Assembly (NCBI GenBank): GCA_947487765.1
Contig: CANKXO010000001.1
Location: 1,054,001-1,118,000, forward strand
From: an uncultured Pseudomonadales bacterium
GTDB lineage: Bacteria > Pseudomonadota > Gammaproteobacteria > Pseudomonadales > Cellvibrionaceae
Length of the DNA: 64,000 bases
Direction: 5' to 3'
The notes under the pieces are model-generated. The model was given only the letters and a program-made list of their open reading frames with translations, was not told the origin of the DNA and did not search any database. The position numbers and the translations under genes were made by a program. Position 1 is the stretch's first letter, and each line of letters begins with the position of its first letter. Shown here piece by piece: positions 52,238 through 59,488 of the stretch.

Positions 52238-52598
52238 TCCTATACCTTATAAGCCTCTTGTGGATAATCAATCGATTATTACTGAGTTCATGACTCTGGA
52301 ACGAGCGATAATAGAGGGCACTCACCCTAATTCCCCAGAGCTTATTAGTCGTTATATAGCATTAGGTAAGGATCACGCAAAAAGCCAACCTGAAAGTACG
52401 GTTTCTATTTATATCGAGATATTTTCTACGCTATCCAAAGCGGCTGAATCCACACATATAGAAAGGCAATGGCGGCAATGTTGCTTAGATGCTTGTTATC
52501 GCCCATTGTATTTTTTAAAGAATTTTTCCCTTTCTGAAGATGAGAGAAACCATATTCGCTTTCTTAAAATTAAACTTGCCTCACTTAAAGAATTTTAG
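52224..52598 (+). CDS. Unknown protein in the heme operon (second of two)
   Basis: About 124 residues from the ATG at 52224, which overlaps the previous stop by 14 bases. Its frame is open upstream to a TTG, but that would overlap the neighbour by 80 bases. It is predicted helical (FMTLERAIIEGTHPNSPELISRYIALGKDHAK) and has two cysteines in RQCCLDACYRP-type context. I know no matching family. Its stop is only 2 bases before the HmuT start, so it is a firm member of the operon. Confidence 0.7.
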   Translation: MYSINPIPYKPLVDNQSIITEFMTLERAIIEGTHPNSPELISRYIALGKDHAKSQPESTVSIYIEIFSTLSKAAESTHIERQWRQCCLDACYRPLYFLKNFSLSEDERNHIRFLKIKLASLKEF

Positions 52599-52600
52599 CA

Positions 52601-53557
52601 ATGCTCCAGAAATTAATAACCGACCTAACAACAAATAATATCACTAAGCAATCATTGCGATTTTTTTTAGCAACTCTATTGATTAGTACGGTATACGTAA
52701 ATAGCACCTATGCCGATAAAGCTAATCGTATTGCTGTTGCGGGTGGTTCAATTACAGAAATAATCTACCGCTTAGGCGAAGAAGGCCGTATTGTTGGTGT
52801 TGATTCAACCAGTACTTACCCAGAAGCCGCAACACATCACCCTACATTGGGTTATGTTCGTAATGTATCCGTTGAAGGCCTGCTATCACTCACACCAGAT
52901 TTATTGATTGGTGAATTAGATACTGGTCCTCCAAAGGTATTAAATCAAATTAAAAAAGCTGGCGTGAAGACGGTAATCATTGAAAATGATGACAGTATTC
53001 CTGCAATTAAAGAAAAGATTTCACACGTTTCATCTTTACTTAATGTTGAAGAAAAAGGAGAGGAGCTAATCAATGATTTACAAATTGATATTGATGCTCT
53101 TGCCCATGCGACTCAGCGAATAAATACATCGCCACGAGTGTTATTTTTATTGAGTTTAAGCAATGGCGCACCTATTGCCGCTGGTCATACGACTTCAGCA
53201 CATACGGCCATTGTTGAAGCTAAAGGTATTAATGTATTGGCAAAGTATGAAGGCTGGCAGAAATTATCACCTGAATCTGCATTAGCACTAAAACCCGATG
53301 TGATCATTGTGATGAATCGTGGTGGTGATGTTATGGAACAAGTAGAAAAATTACCGCACTTTAAATATACACCGGCTGTTAAAAATAAAGCTGTGTATAC
53401 CATTGATGGTAGTTACCTGCTTGGTTTTGGTCCACGGACGCCACAAGCCATTGTTGAACTAGGCGGCATGATTCATCCAAAGTTTCCATTACCCAAAGGC
53501 TATGAACTGCGTTACCCAAGTCATATTGATGGCACTCAGCGAACGTCTGGTCATTAA
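52601..53557 (+). CDS. hmuT: Heme ABC transporter periplasmic binding protein HmuT
   Basis: 318 residues with an internal signal sequence (LRFFLATLLISTVYVNSTYADKANR). The mature start RIAVAGGSITEIIYRLGEEGRIVGVDSTSTYPEAA is the HmuT/PhuT opening; the Tyr in TSTYP occupies the known heme-ligand position. LGYVRNVSVEGLLSLTPDLLIGE and YLLGFGPRTPQAI continue the family pattern. It carries heme from the outer-membrane receptor to HmuU. Start ATG at 52601 follows the previous stop by 2 bases. Confidence 0.93.
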   Translation: MLQKLITDLTTNNITKQSLRFFLATLLISTVYVNSTYADKANRIAVAGGSITEIIYRLGEEGRIVGVDSTSTYPEAATHHPTLGYVRNVSVEGLLSLTPDLLIGELDTGPPKVLNQIKKAGVKTVIIENDDSIPAIKEKISHVSSLLNVEEKGEELINDLQIDIDALAHATQRINTSPRVLFLLSLSNGAPIAAGHTTSAHTAIVEAKGINVLAKYEGWQKLSPESALALKPDVIIVMNRGGDVMEQVEKLPHFKYTPAVKNKAVYTIDGSYLLGFGPRTPQAIVELGGMIHPKFPLPKGYELRYPSHIDGTQRTSGH

Positions 53558-53560
53558 TTC

Positions 53561-54619
53561 GTGCTGGAAACCATAACATTCGGTGATCAACAAGCCTCTC
53601 GACAGCGGCTTGCAATTCCTTTAACCATTACTTTAATGTTAGTAACGATAATATTGGCACTCATGGCGGGTGCAATATCAATATCGTTGTTGGATATAAC
53701 ATCGAGTATTTTTCATTTCTTTTCAGCTACTGAGCCATCGTTTACAACAACAGTGTTACTAGAAATTCGCTTACCACGCATTGTGTTATCAATTGCTGTG
53801 GGTGCAGCCTTAGGTATTTGCGGTGCAGCAATGCAGGCATTATTTCGAAACCCTTTGGCAGATCCAGGTTTGATTGGTGTGGCTGGAGGCGGCGCTTTAG
53901 GCGCGGTTATCGTTATTGTTTTAGGTAATTCTTTGTTTAGTAATTTCACACAGACAATAGGGCTCTATGCCCTCCCCTTAGGCGCAATGATTGGCTGCTT
54001 AGGCGTTTGTGCAATCATTTATAAATTGAGCAATCGTCAAGGGCAATTTACCATTATTACTTTGTTACTAGCGGGTATTGCCGTTAACGCAATTGTCGGT
54101 TCAGTGATTGGGGTTCTCACGCTCATTAGTGATGATAGTGAATTACGCGAACTTACATTTTGGACGATGGGTAATTTAGGCGGCAATCATTGGGCACTTA
54201 CTTTACCCGTATTAGCCTGCATTGCAATCAGCCTGATCGGTCTTTATCGCTTGGCCAAGCCATTAAATTTATATCTGCTCGGTGAGGCACAGGCACAACA
54301 TTTAGGCATCGCTGTTGCGCAATTAAAGAAACAGGTTTTTTTCTTTACTGCACTTTCAGTAGGCGCTGCGGTTTCAATTAGTGGAATGATTGGCTTTATC
54401 GGATTTGTTGTGCCACATTTAGTGAGAATTTTAATTGGCCCGGATCATCGTCTTTTATTCCCTGTCAGCATGTTGTTGGGTGCGAGCCTACTTACACTCG
54501 CTGATATTATTGCGCGTACTGTCATTATCCCTGCCGAGCTTCCTATTGGCTTAGTCACCAGTGCTCTCGGTGGCCCATTTTTCTTAGCTGTTTTATATAA
54601 ACAAAGTAGCTACCGCTAA
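53561..54619 (+). CDS. hmuU: Heme ABC transporter permease HmuU (FecCD family)
   Basis: 352 residues with about ten membrane helices, started at the GTG at 53561, 3 bases after hmuT. FecCD landmarks are RLPRIVLSIAVGAALGICGAAMQALFRNPLADPGLIGVAGGG near residue 70, LTFWTMGNLGG near 200 and the ATPase-contact loop SGMIGFIGFVVPHLVRILIGPDHR near 275. It moves heme across the inner membrane with HmuV. Confidence 0.94.
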   Translation: MLETITFGDQQASRQRLAIPLTITLMLVTIILALMAGAISISLLDITSSIFHFFSATEPSFTTTVLLEIRLPRIVLSIAVGAALGICGAAMQALFRNPLADPGLIGVAGGGALGAVIVIVLGNSLFSNFTQTIGLYALPLGAMIGCLGVCAIIYKLSNRQGQFTIITLLLAGIAVNAIVGSVIGVLTLISDDSELRELTFWTMGNLGGNHWALTLPVLACIAISLIGLYRLAKPLNLYLLGEAQAQHLGIAVAQLKKQVFFFTALSVGAAVSISGMIGFIGFVVPHLVRILIGPDHRLLFPVSMLLGASLLTLADIIARTVIIPAELPIGLVTSALGGPFFLAVLYKQSSYR

Positions 54620-54649
54620 CAATACCTTGATCAATAATAAGGAAAATCC

Positions 54650-55438
54650 ATGACCGTTGAGCTTCAATCTGTATCGATATCAAAAAGCCAAAAAACCTTA
54701 TTAAATTCGATTGATCTAATGATTAAGCCAGATGAATTAACACTACTTATTGGCCCTAATGGCGCAGGTAAATCAACTTTACTTAAGGCTTGCTGTGGCG
54801 ATCTCTGGATCGATACCGGTAATGTTCTATTCAATAAACAAAACATTGAGTCTTTATCCGCGGATCAACTGGCAAAAAGCCGTGCGGTGATGACACAGTC
54901 TTACGAAATGGGGTTTGGATTTACTGTTGCAGAAATCGTTGCGATGGGATGCTTTATTTATGAAGATATTTTGTGTCAGCAAAAACAGAAAGATATCATT
55001 CAGGAAGTGATGCATTATCTGGATATCGAGCATCTTGCTAAGCGTAATTTCCTTACACTGTCGGGTGGAGAACAACAGCGTACCCAGCTTGCCCGAGTAT
55101 TAGCCCAGCTTTGGAGTCCTTATGAGCAAGATGAGCCCCGTTACCTTTTTCTGGATGAGCCAACATCCAGTTTGGATATTTTTCACCAGTACCATGTACT
55201 CTCGTTGGCCAAGCAACTTACCCAACGTAACATTGGAGTTTTAGCCGTAGTCCATGATTTATCATTGGCTGCCAGTTTTGCAGACCAATTAATTCTGCTT
55301 TCAAAAGGCCAGATTGTCACCAAAGGGCGTCCAGAATCAGTGTTACAGCGCCAATATATGTCACAAGTCTATGGTATCGACGCCTTTTACTTCCATGAAT
55401 CCTCTAATGTGAAACCATCGATATTATTAGAAACATAA
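54650..55438 (+). CDS. hmuV: Heme ABC transporter ATP-binding protein HmuV
   Basis: 262 residues. Walker A is IGPNGAGKSTLLKACCGDLW near residue 36, the signature is LSGGEQQRTQLARVLAQLW near residue 140, and Walker B is RYLFLDEPTSSLDIFHQ near residue 165 with the switch His in VVHDLSLA. The gap after the signature with WSPYEQDEPR is typical of HmuV proteins. It completes the T-U-V set. Confidence 0.94.
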   Translation: MTVELQSVSISKSQKTLLNSIDLMIKPDELTLLIGPNGAGKSTLLKACCGDLWIDTGNVLFNKQNIESLSADQLAKSRAVMTQSYEMGFGFTVAEIVAMGCFIYEDILCQQKQKDIIQEVMHYLDIEHLAKRNFLTLSGGEQQRTQLARVLAQLWSPYEQDEPRYLFLDEPTSSLDIFHQYHVLSLAKQLTQRNIGVLAVVHDLSLAASFADQLILLSKGQIVTKGRPESVLQRQYMSQVYGIDAFYFHESSNVKPSILLET

Positions 55439-55449
55439 CCTTCTTTTTA

Positions 55450-55478
55450 TTGACAATAATTCTCATTTGCACTACGAT
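55450..55478 (+). promoter_or_regulatory. Fur-type promoter of bfd
   Basis: TTGACA (55450-55455), 17-base spacing and TACGAT (55473-55478). A 19-mer at 55452-55470 matches the Fur consensus at 13 of 19 positions, ending in CTCATT. This suits an iron-repressed bfd, as in other gammaproteobacteria. Confidence 0.55.
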
Positions 55479-55517
55479 TAACAACATCAACTTGATCAAA
55501 AAATAGAAATACACATT

Positions 55518-55733
55518 ATGTTTGTTTGTCTCTGTAAAGGTGTCACCGACACTCAAATTAAAGAATCTATCAATAATGGTGCGACAAAATTATCCCAGGT
55601 CCGTAGAGAGCTTGGTGTTGCAACCCAATGTTGTAAGTGCTTGCCCTTAGCTAGATCGATTATTGATGAAGCCTTAGAAGAGCAAGCGACAGCATTCCAA
55701 GAACAAAGCACTCCCCTTTTCTATTCTGCTTAA
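55518..55733 (+). CDS. bfd: Bacterioferritin-associated ferredoxin Bfd
   Basis: 71 residues. The [2Fe-2S] ligand pattern is present: FVCLCKGVTD at the N-terminus (Cys-x-Cys) and TQCCKCLPLA near residue 38 (C-x-x-C). GVTDTQIKESINNGATKLSQVRRELG is the helix-hairpin of BFD-like domains. It reduces iron in bacterioferritin so that it can be released. It follows hmuV by 79 bases with its own predicted promoter, and bacterioferritin follows. Confidence 0.93.
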   Translation: MFVCLCKGVTDTQIKESINNGATKLSQVRRELGVATQCCKCLPLARSIIDEALEEQATAFQEQSTPLFYSA

Positions 55734-55907
55734 TATGGTAAATGAGCAATTATTTACGTCCAATGCTTTTTCTCTAACAGATTAAAACTAATCTAAATCA
55801 AAATCATTCCTAATAAACCAATAAAATCAATAGCTTAGCCAAATTTTGTTAGTCCTTTCCCACAATCTCGACGTATAATGCTGCGAAAGCACTTACCGGA
55901 GATAAAA

Positions 55908-56387
55908 ATGAAAGGTGATAAAAAGGTTATTGAGTTTTTAAATAAAGCCTTGGGTAATGAGTTAGTTGCCATCAACCAGTACTTTTTACATGCCAAAATG
56001 TATAAAGATTGGGGGCTGGATGCGCTTGGTGATTATGAATATCACGAATCCATTGATGAAATGAAACACGCTGACAAGCTAACTGAACGCATTTTGTTTC
56101 TAGAAGGTTTACCTAACTTACAGGACCTAGGCAAGCTATATATAGGCGAAAATACTAAAGAAATGCTTGAGTGCGACTTAAAATTAGAACACCAAGCGAT
56201 ACCCCTACTCCGTGAGGCTATTGCTTACTGTGAATCTATCCAAGACTATGTGAGTCGTGATCTATTCAGTGAAATTCTAGATAATGAAGAAGAACATGTC
56301 GATTGGCTAGAAACGCAACTTGGTTTAATTGACAAAGTGGGCATTGAAAATTACCTTCAGTCTCAAATGAGTTGCGATGAGAGCTAA
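55908..56387 (+). CDS. bfr: Bacterioferritin
   Basis: 159 residues from the ATG at 55908 (cggagat ribosome site); the frame extends 10 codons further but the family starts [40 protein letters not shown] is diagnostic, with the ferroxidase Glu in [10 protein letters not shown], Met52-equivalent heme ligand in [18 protein letters not shown], and [12 protein letters not shown] near the end. It forms the 24-subunit iron store. It stands next to its partner Bfd and converges on the exbD gene with only 8 bases between stops. Confidence 0.95.
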   Translation: MKGDKKVIEFLNKALGNELVAINQYFLHAKMYKDWGLDALGDYEYHESIDEMKHADKLTERILFLEGLPNLQDLGKLYIGENTKEMLECDLKLEHQAIPLLREAIAYCESIQDYVSRDLFSEILDNEEEHVDWLETQLGLIDKVGIENYLQSQMSCDES

Positions 56388-56395
56388 AACCTCAG

Positions 56396-56836
56396 CTATT
56401 CTTTCTCAACAATAATACGAGTATCTGATATTTGTTGTTGCTGAAGTAAGGTAAGCACTTTTACAAAACGTTGCACATCCGCTTGCTGATCAGCAGCAAG
56501 CGTGATTTTTGCTTCTGATTTCTCCTCAATTGTTAGCAATAAACGCGAACGAAATAACTCCCATTCTGCAAAGTATTCCTTCTCCAAATACCACCCCTTA
56601 TTCTTATTTGAGACCGTAATAGCAATCGTTGGTTGATTTTGGCTTGTTACCTCTGGTACATCATCTGTTTCAGGTACTGTGATGGGTAGTGATAATAAAC
56701 GAACATTGGCAGTTAATAATAAAAAAACAATGACAATAAAGATTACATCGATCAGTGGCGTTAATTCCAATTTTTGAGTCAGCGTATTTGAACTTTGATT
56801 ATTGTTAATCAATGCAGGATTACGTCGATCAATCAT
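56396..56836 (-). CDS. exbD: Biopolymer transport protein ExbD
   Basis: 146 residues with a single N-terminal transmembrane helix, LELTPLIDVIFIVIVFLLLTA, carrying the conserved proton-conducting Asp, and a periplasmic domain ending in TLLQQQQISDTRIIVEKE. It couples proton flow to TonB with ExbB. Its start overlaps the exbB stop by four bases (ATGA). Confidence 0.93.
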   Translation of the reverse strand: MIDRRNPALINNNQSSNTLTQKLELTPLIDVIFIVIVFLLLTANVRLLSLPITVPETDDVPEVTSQNQPTIAITVSNKNKGWYLEKEYFAEWELFRSRLLLTIEEKSEAKITLAADQQADVQRFVKVLTLLQQQQISDTRIIVEKE

Positions 56837-57384
56837 AGCTTGATTCCCATGATATCAATGTTATCGATTGATAAATTTTTCTTATTCATCAATAACTCAC
56901 ATTTACCTAATAAGCGATCAATCCATAAATGGTAGAGATGGCCAATCGTCATAAATGGAATAGCAATTAATAAACCTGCAGCTGTTGTTGTCATCGCCAA
57001 ACTCAAACCATCAGCCAGAGTTGCTACTTCGACGGGGCCATCTTGCTGACTAATATTGTTAAATGCTTCTATTAATCCTATGACCGTTCCTAACAACCCC
57101 AATAATGGAGCAATTAATACAATTAGATTAAGCAATTTTAACCCTGATGACAATTTCTTCTGTTTTTCGGCTAACCATAAGGACGCTATTTCTGATCGTA
57201 TTGTTCGAGGTTCACGACAATACAGCTCTATTAATGCAACGCCTTGAATAATAAGCCGAGAAGTTGTGCTATACCGCAATAATAAGAGAAATCGCTCTAA
57301 AACAATAATGCAGGCAATAACAGAACAGATAACTAATGGAATTTCTAAAAATCCTAAAGACTGGGTAAAAGATGAAAATTGCAT
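56833..57384 (-). CDS. exbB: ExbB/TolQ/MotA family proton channel protein ExbB
   Basis: 183 residues with three hydrophobic segments. LIAPLLGLLGTVIGLIEAFNNIS near residue 87 and ADGLSLAMTTTAAGLLIAIPFMTI near residue 125 are the MotA/TolQ/ExbB proton-channel motifs. It is shorter than E. coli ExbB (244) because it lacks the extended N-terminal periplasmic segment, as in the TonB systems dedicated to heme. It is the second gene of tonB-exbB-exbD. Confidence 0.93.
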   Translation of the reverse strand: MQFSSFTQSLGFLEIPLVICSVIACIIVLERFLLLLRYSTTSRLIIQGVALIELYCREPRTIRSEIASLWLAEKQKKLSSGLKLLNLIVLIAPLLGLLGTVIGLIEAFNNISQQDGPVEVATLADGLSLAMTTTAAGLLIAIPFMTIGHLYHLWIDRLLGKCELLMNKKNLSIDNIDIMGIKL

Positions 57385-57386
57385 AA

Positions 57387-58244
57387 CTAATTTAATGAAA
57401 ACTCAATAGGGATACGTATTTTGACTTGTTGGGCATGATAGTTTCTCTGAAACTGAGCAAACTGCCACTGTTTAACCGCTGTAATTGCAGCTTTATCTAA
57501 AATAGGAACACCGGAACTTTTATAAACATATAATTCCTGCTGCTTTCCTTTTTTGTCCAATGATATATCTAACCAGACCGTACCCTGCTGTTTCTTCCTA
57601 CGAGCAATATTCGGATACTTCGGTGGTATAGGGGGCGCCGCCAGTTGTGGTTTATAGATAATTACTTCTTTTGTCTGTTGTATTTCTTGGTTTGTCGACG
57701 CTTGACTCTCTTGCTTAGCAATTACTTTATTTTTTTCTGAAATTTCGTTAACAGATTCATTAACTATTTTCTCCATAGATGGAGCAGCCGTTTTTCTAGC
57801 AATTGTTTTTTTAGCAACTACTTTTTTACTCGTATTCTGGCTGACTGTATTTTTTTTATTTTCAACTTTACGATAAGTAGACTTAGGTTTAATAACCTTT
57901 TTTTCTTGCCTAGTTTCTTTAATTATTTTTTCCTGTATTGTTTTTTTACTTAATGATTCAGGTTTATGTTCAGGCAATAAGTCAGAACTGGATTCATACT
58001 GCTTTGAAGATAATGTAGATGGAGAAGATGAAAAAGATAAGGACAGTGAACTCGAAATACTCTTATGAAATTCGTTATTGCGAGATTTATCACTTAAATT
58101 CGACAAGGTTGACTGACCTGATAATAAAAAGTCAACCTGGCTAAAAAGAAGTAGCCATAGATGAACACCAACAACTATAAACAGGCATCCCACGCGGATA
58201 ATCCATTCCTGCCGATCGTTATACATTAATTGATTTATCATCAT
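57387..58244 (-). CDS. tonB: TonB energy transducer with a lysine/serine-rich linker
   Basis: 285 residues. An N-terminal membrane anchor (VGCLFIVVGVHLWLLLFSQVDFLL) is followed by a serine-rich stretch, then a lysine-rich region (QEKKVIKPKSTYRKVENKKN), and a C-terminal TonB domain with PPKYPNIARRKKQQGTVWLDISLDKKG and KAAITAVKQWQFAQF. The classical Pro-Glu/Pro-Lys rod is replaced by a longer low-complexity spacer. It passes energy to the receptor at 59489. It starts the tonB-exbB-exbD set. Confidence 0.88.
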   Translation of the reverse strand: MMINQLMYNDRQEWIIRVGCLFIVVGVHLWLLLFSQVDFLLSGQSTLSNLSDKSRNNEFHKSISSSLSLSFSSSPSTLSSKQYESSSDLLPEHKPESLSKKTIQEKIIKETRQEKKVIKPKSTYRKVENKKNTVSQNTSKKVVAKKTIARKTAAPSMEKIVNESVNEISEKNKVIAKQESQASTNQEIQQTKEVIIYKPQLAAPPIPPKYPNIARRKKQQGTVWLDISLDKKGKQQELYVYKSSGVPILDKAAITAVKQWQFAQFQRNYHAQQVKIRIPIEFSLN

Positions 58245-58294
58245 CTATGGCTACTATTCTGTGTTGCCGATATATTCACATATATCGACCTATC

Positions 58295-58345
58295 AACTTA
58301 AGCAACTAACTTAAACAGCTACCTTAAGTAATTAACTTAAGCAAC
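58295..58345. repeat. Four 13-bp tandem repeats between tonB and hemS
   Basis: Four units of the 13-mer (T)AACTTAAGCAAC start at 58295, 58308, 58321 and 58334. The first and last are identical over 12 bases; the middle two are degenerate. Each holds a TTAAG core. The last unit contains the hemS stop codon (58337-58339 on the minus strand). Confidence 0.75.
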
Positions 58346-59461
58346 ATGGCTTTTTTGATGGCTAGCCGAATCGACATAATGCCCTCCAGCACAAGGCTGC
58401 AAGACACTTTCAGCTAATCTCTGCCAATGGGTATTTTCTGGCTGACCTTCTTTACGCTCACCAAAGAACTGAACGATTTGATTCCCGTCTGCATCATAAA
58501 GCTCTAGTGAGGTAATAATGCCATCCACTGTAGGCTTTCTTACAACCCATGCAGTTGCAACACCCGTTTCCAGTAAATGTAAATTAAACTCCGGGTCCAG
58601 AATATTTAACCAAGGGCCAATGGCTTTGACTTTGTTAATAATACCGGTATGAATTTGTATTCCTCCCTGATTACCAACAAAACACATAATAGGAATCTTC
58701 CTTTCCATTATCTGCTCTAGTAATAATTCCATATTCTTAGTTGAAAACTCTTCAGCAAATTCATTACCTACCAAGCGAAAAGCTTGCTGACGATCAACAT
58801 TATGTCGCTTAAGTATTCCAATAAACTGATGGACATCTGTCATTTCTTTCCATTCTTGAACTAATTCCTTTCGATTAACATCACCATCATTAGCCAAATC
58901 TCGAACAACTACTGTATTCTCGAACTGAATCTGGCTAAATTGGTTCGCGTGTGCATAGAGGCTAATCAACCATTGATAATGCTGAAAATCACTTTCTTTC
59001 TGCAAGAAAATTTTCTGTATAGCAATCCCAGCCTTATTAAAAAACTGTAAGCTATAACGGTCACCTGAATCTAATGTCTCTCTGACTGCATAAGCATACT
59101 GCCATTGTGATAAAAACAAGCGAAGATCAATTTTTCTATCATCGGTAATGACTAGACCCATTGAACCTTTGATACGAACATTTTGGTAAATTCCTTTACG
59201 TTCATGTACAGCAAATTCATTACGCATTAAGGTCATGATATAACCCAGTTTCGGCAGACTTTCTATTATCGATTTGAAACTTGGTTGCAAACGTATACTT
59301 TGCAGACAAATTTGCTCATCAACTAATGCAGCTTCACTTACAAACAAGGCATTAGCAACATCGCGCTGTCGCGTTTTCGGGTGTTGAATAATATATTTTT
59401 CATAGCTTTGTCTTAACTCTGTTTCCATCACAGGGCGATTAAACAATTCACTTAACATCAT
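58337..59461 (-). CDS. hemS: HemS/ChuS family hemin-degrading factor
   Basis: 374 residues, about 30 longer than E. coli ChuS, mainly at the C-terminus (ending SHQKSHVA). The protein has two homologous halves. The first holds IMTLMRNEFAVHERKGIYQNVRIKGSMGLVI, the second holds IPIMCFVGNQGGIQIHTGIINKVKAIGPWLNILDPEFNLHL, matching the ChuS G-x-I-Q-I-H-T-G segment. AWVVRKPTVDGIITSLELYDADGNQIVQFFGERKEG is also typical. It takes heme in the cytoplasm and degrades or transfers it. It is adjacent to the receptor and TonB genes. Confidence 0.92.
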   Translation of the reverse strand: MMLSELFNRPVMETELRQSYEKYIIQHPKTRQRDVANALFVSEAALVDEQICLQSIRLQPSFKSIIESLPKLGYIMTLMRNEFAVHERKGIYQNVRIKGSMGLVITDDRKIDLRLFLSQWQYAYAVRETLDSGDRYSLQFFNKAGIAIQKIFLQKESDFQHYQWLISLYAHANQFSQIQFENTVVVRDLANDGDVNRKELVQEWKEMTDVHQFIGILKRHNVDRQQAFRLVGNEFAEEFSTKNMELLLEQIMERKIPIMCFVGNQGGIQIHTGIINKVKAIGPWLNILDPEFNLHLLETGVATAWVVRKPTVDGIITSLELYDADGNQIVQFFGERKEGQPENTHWQRLAESVLQPCAGGHYVDSASHQKSHVA

Positions 59462-59488
59462 AGGCTTTCTCCTTAATAAACATATAAA

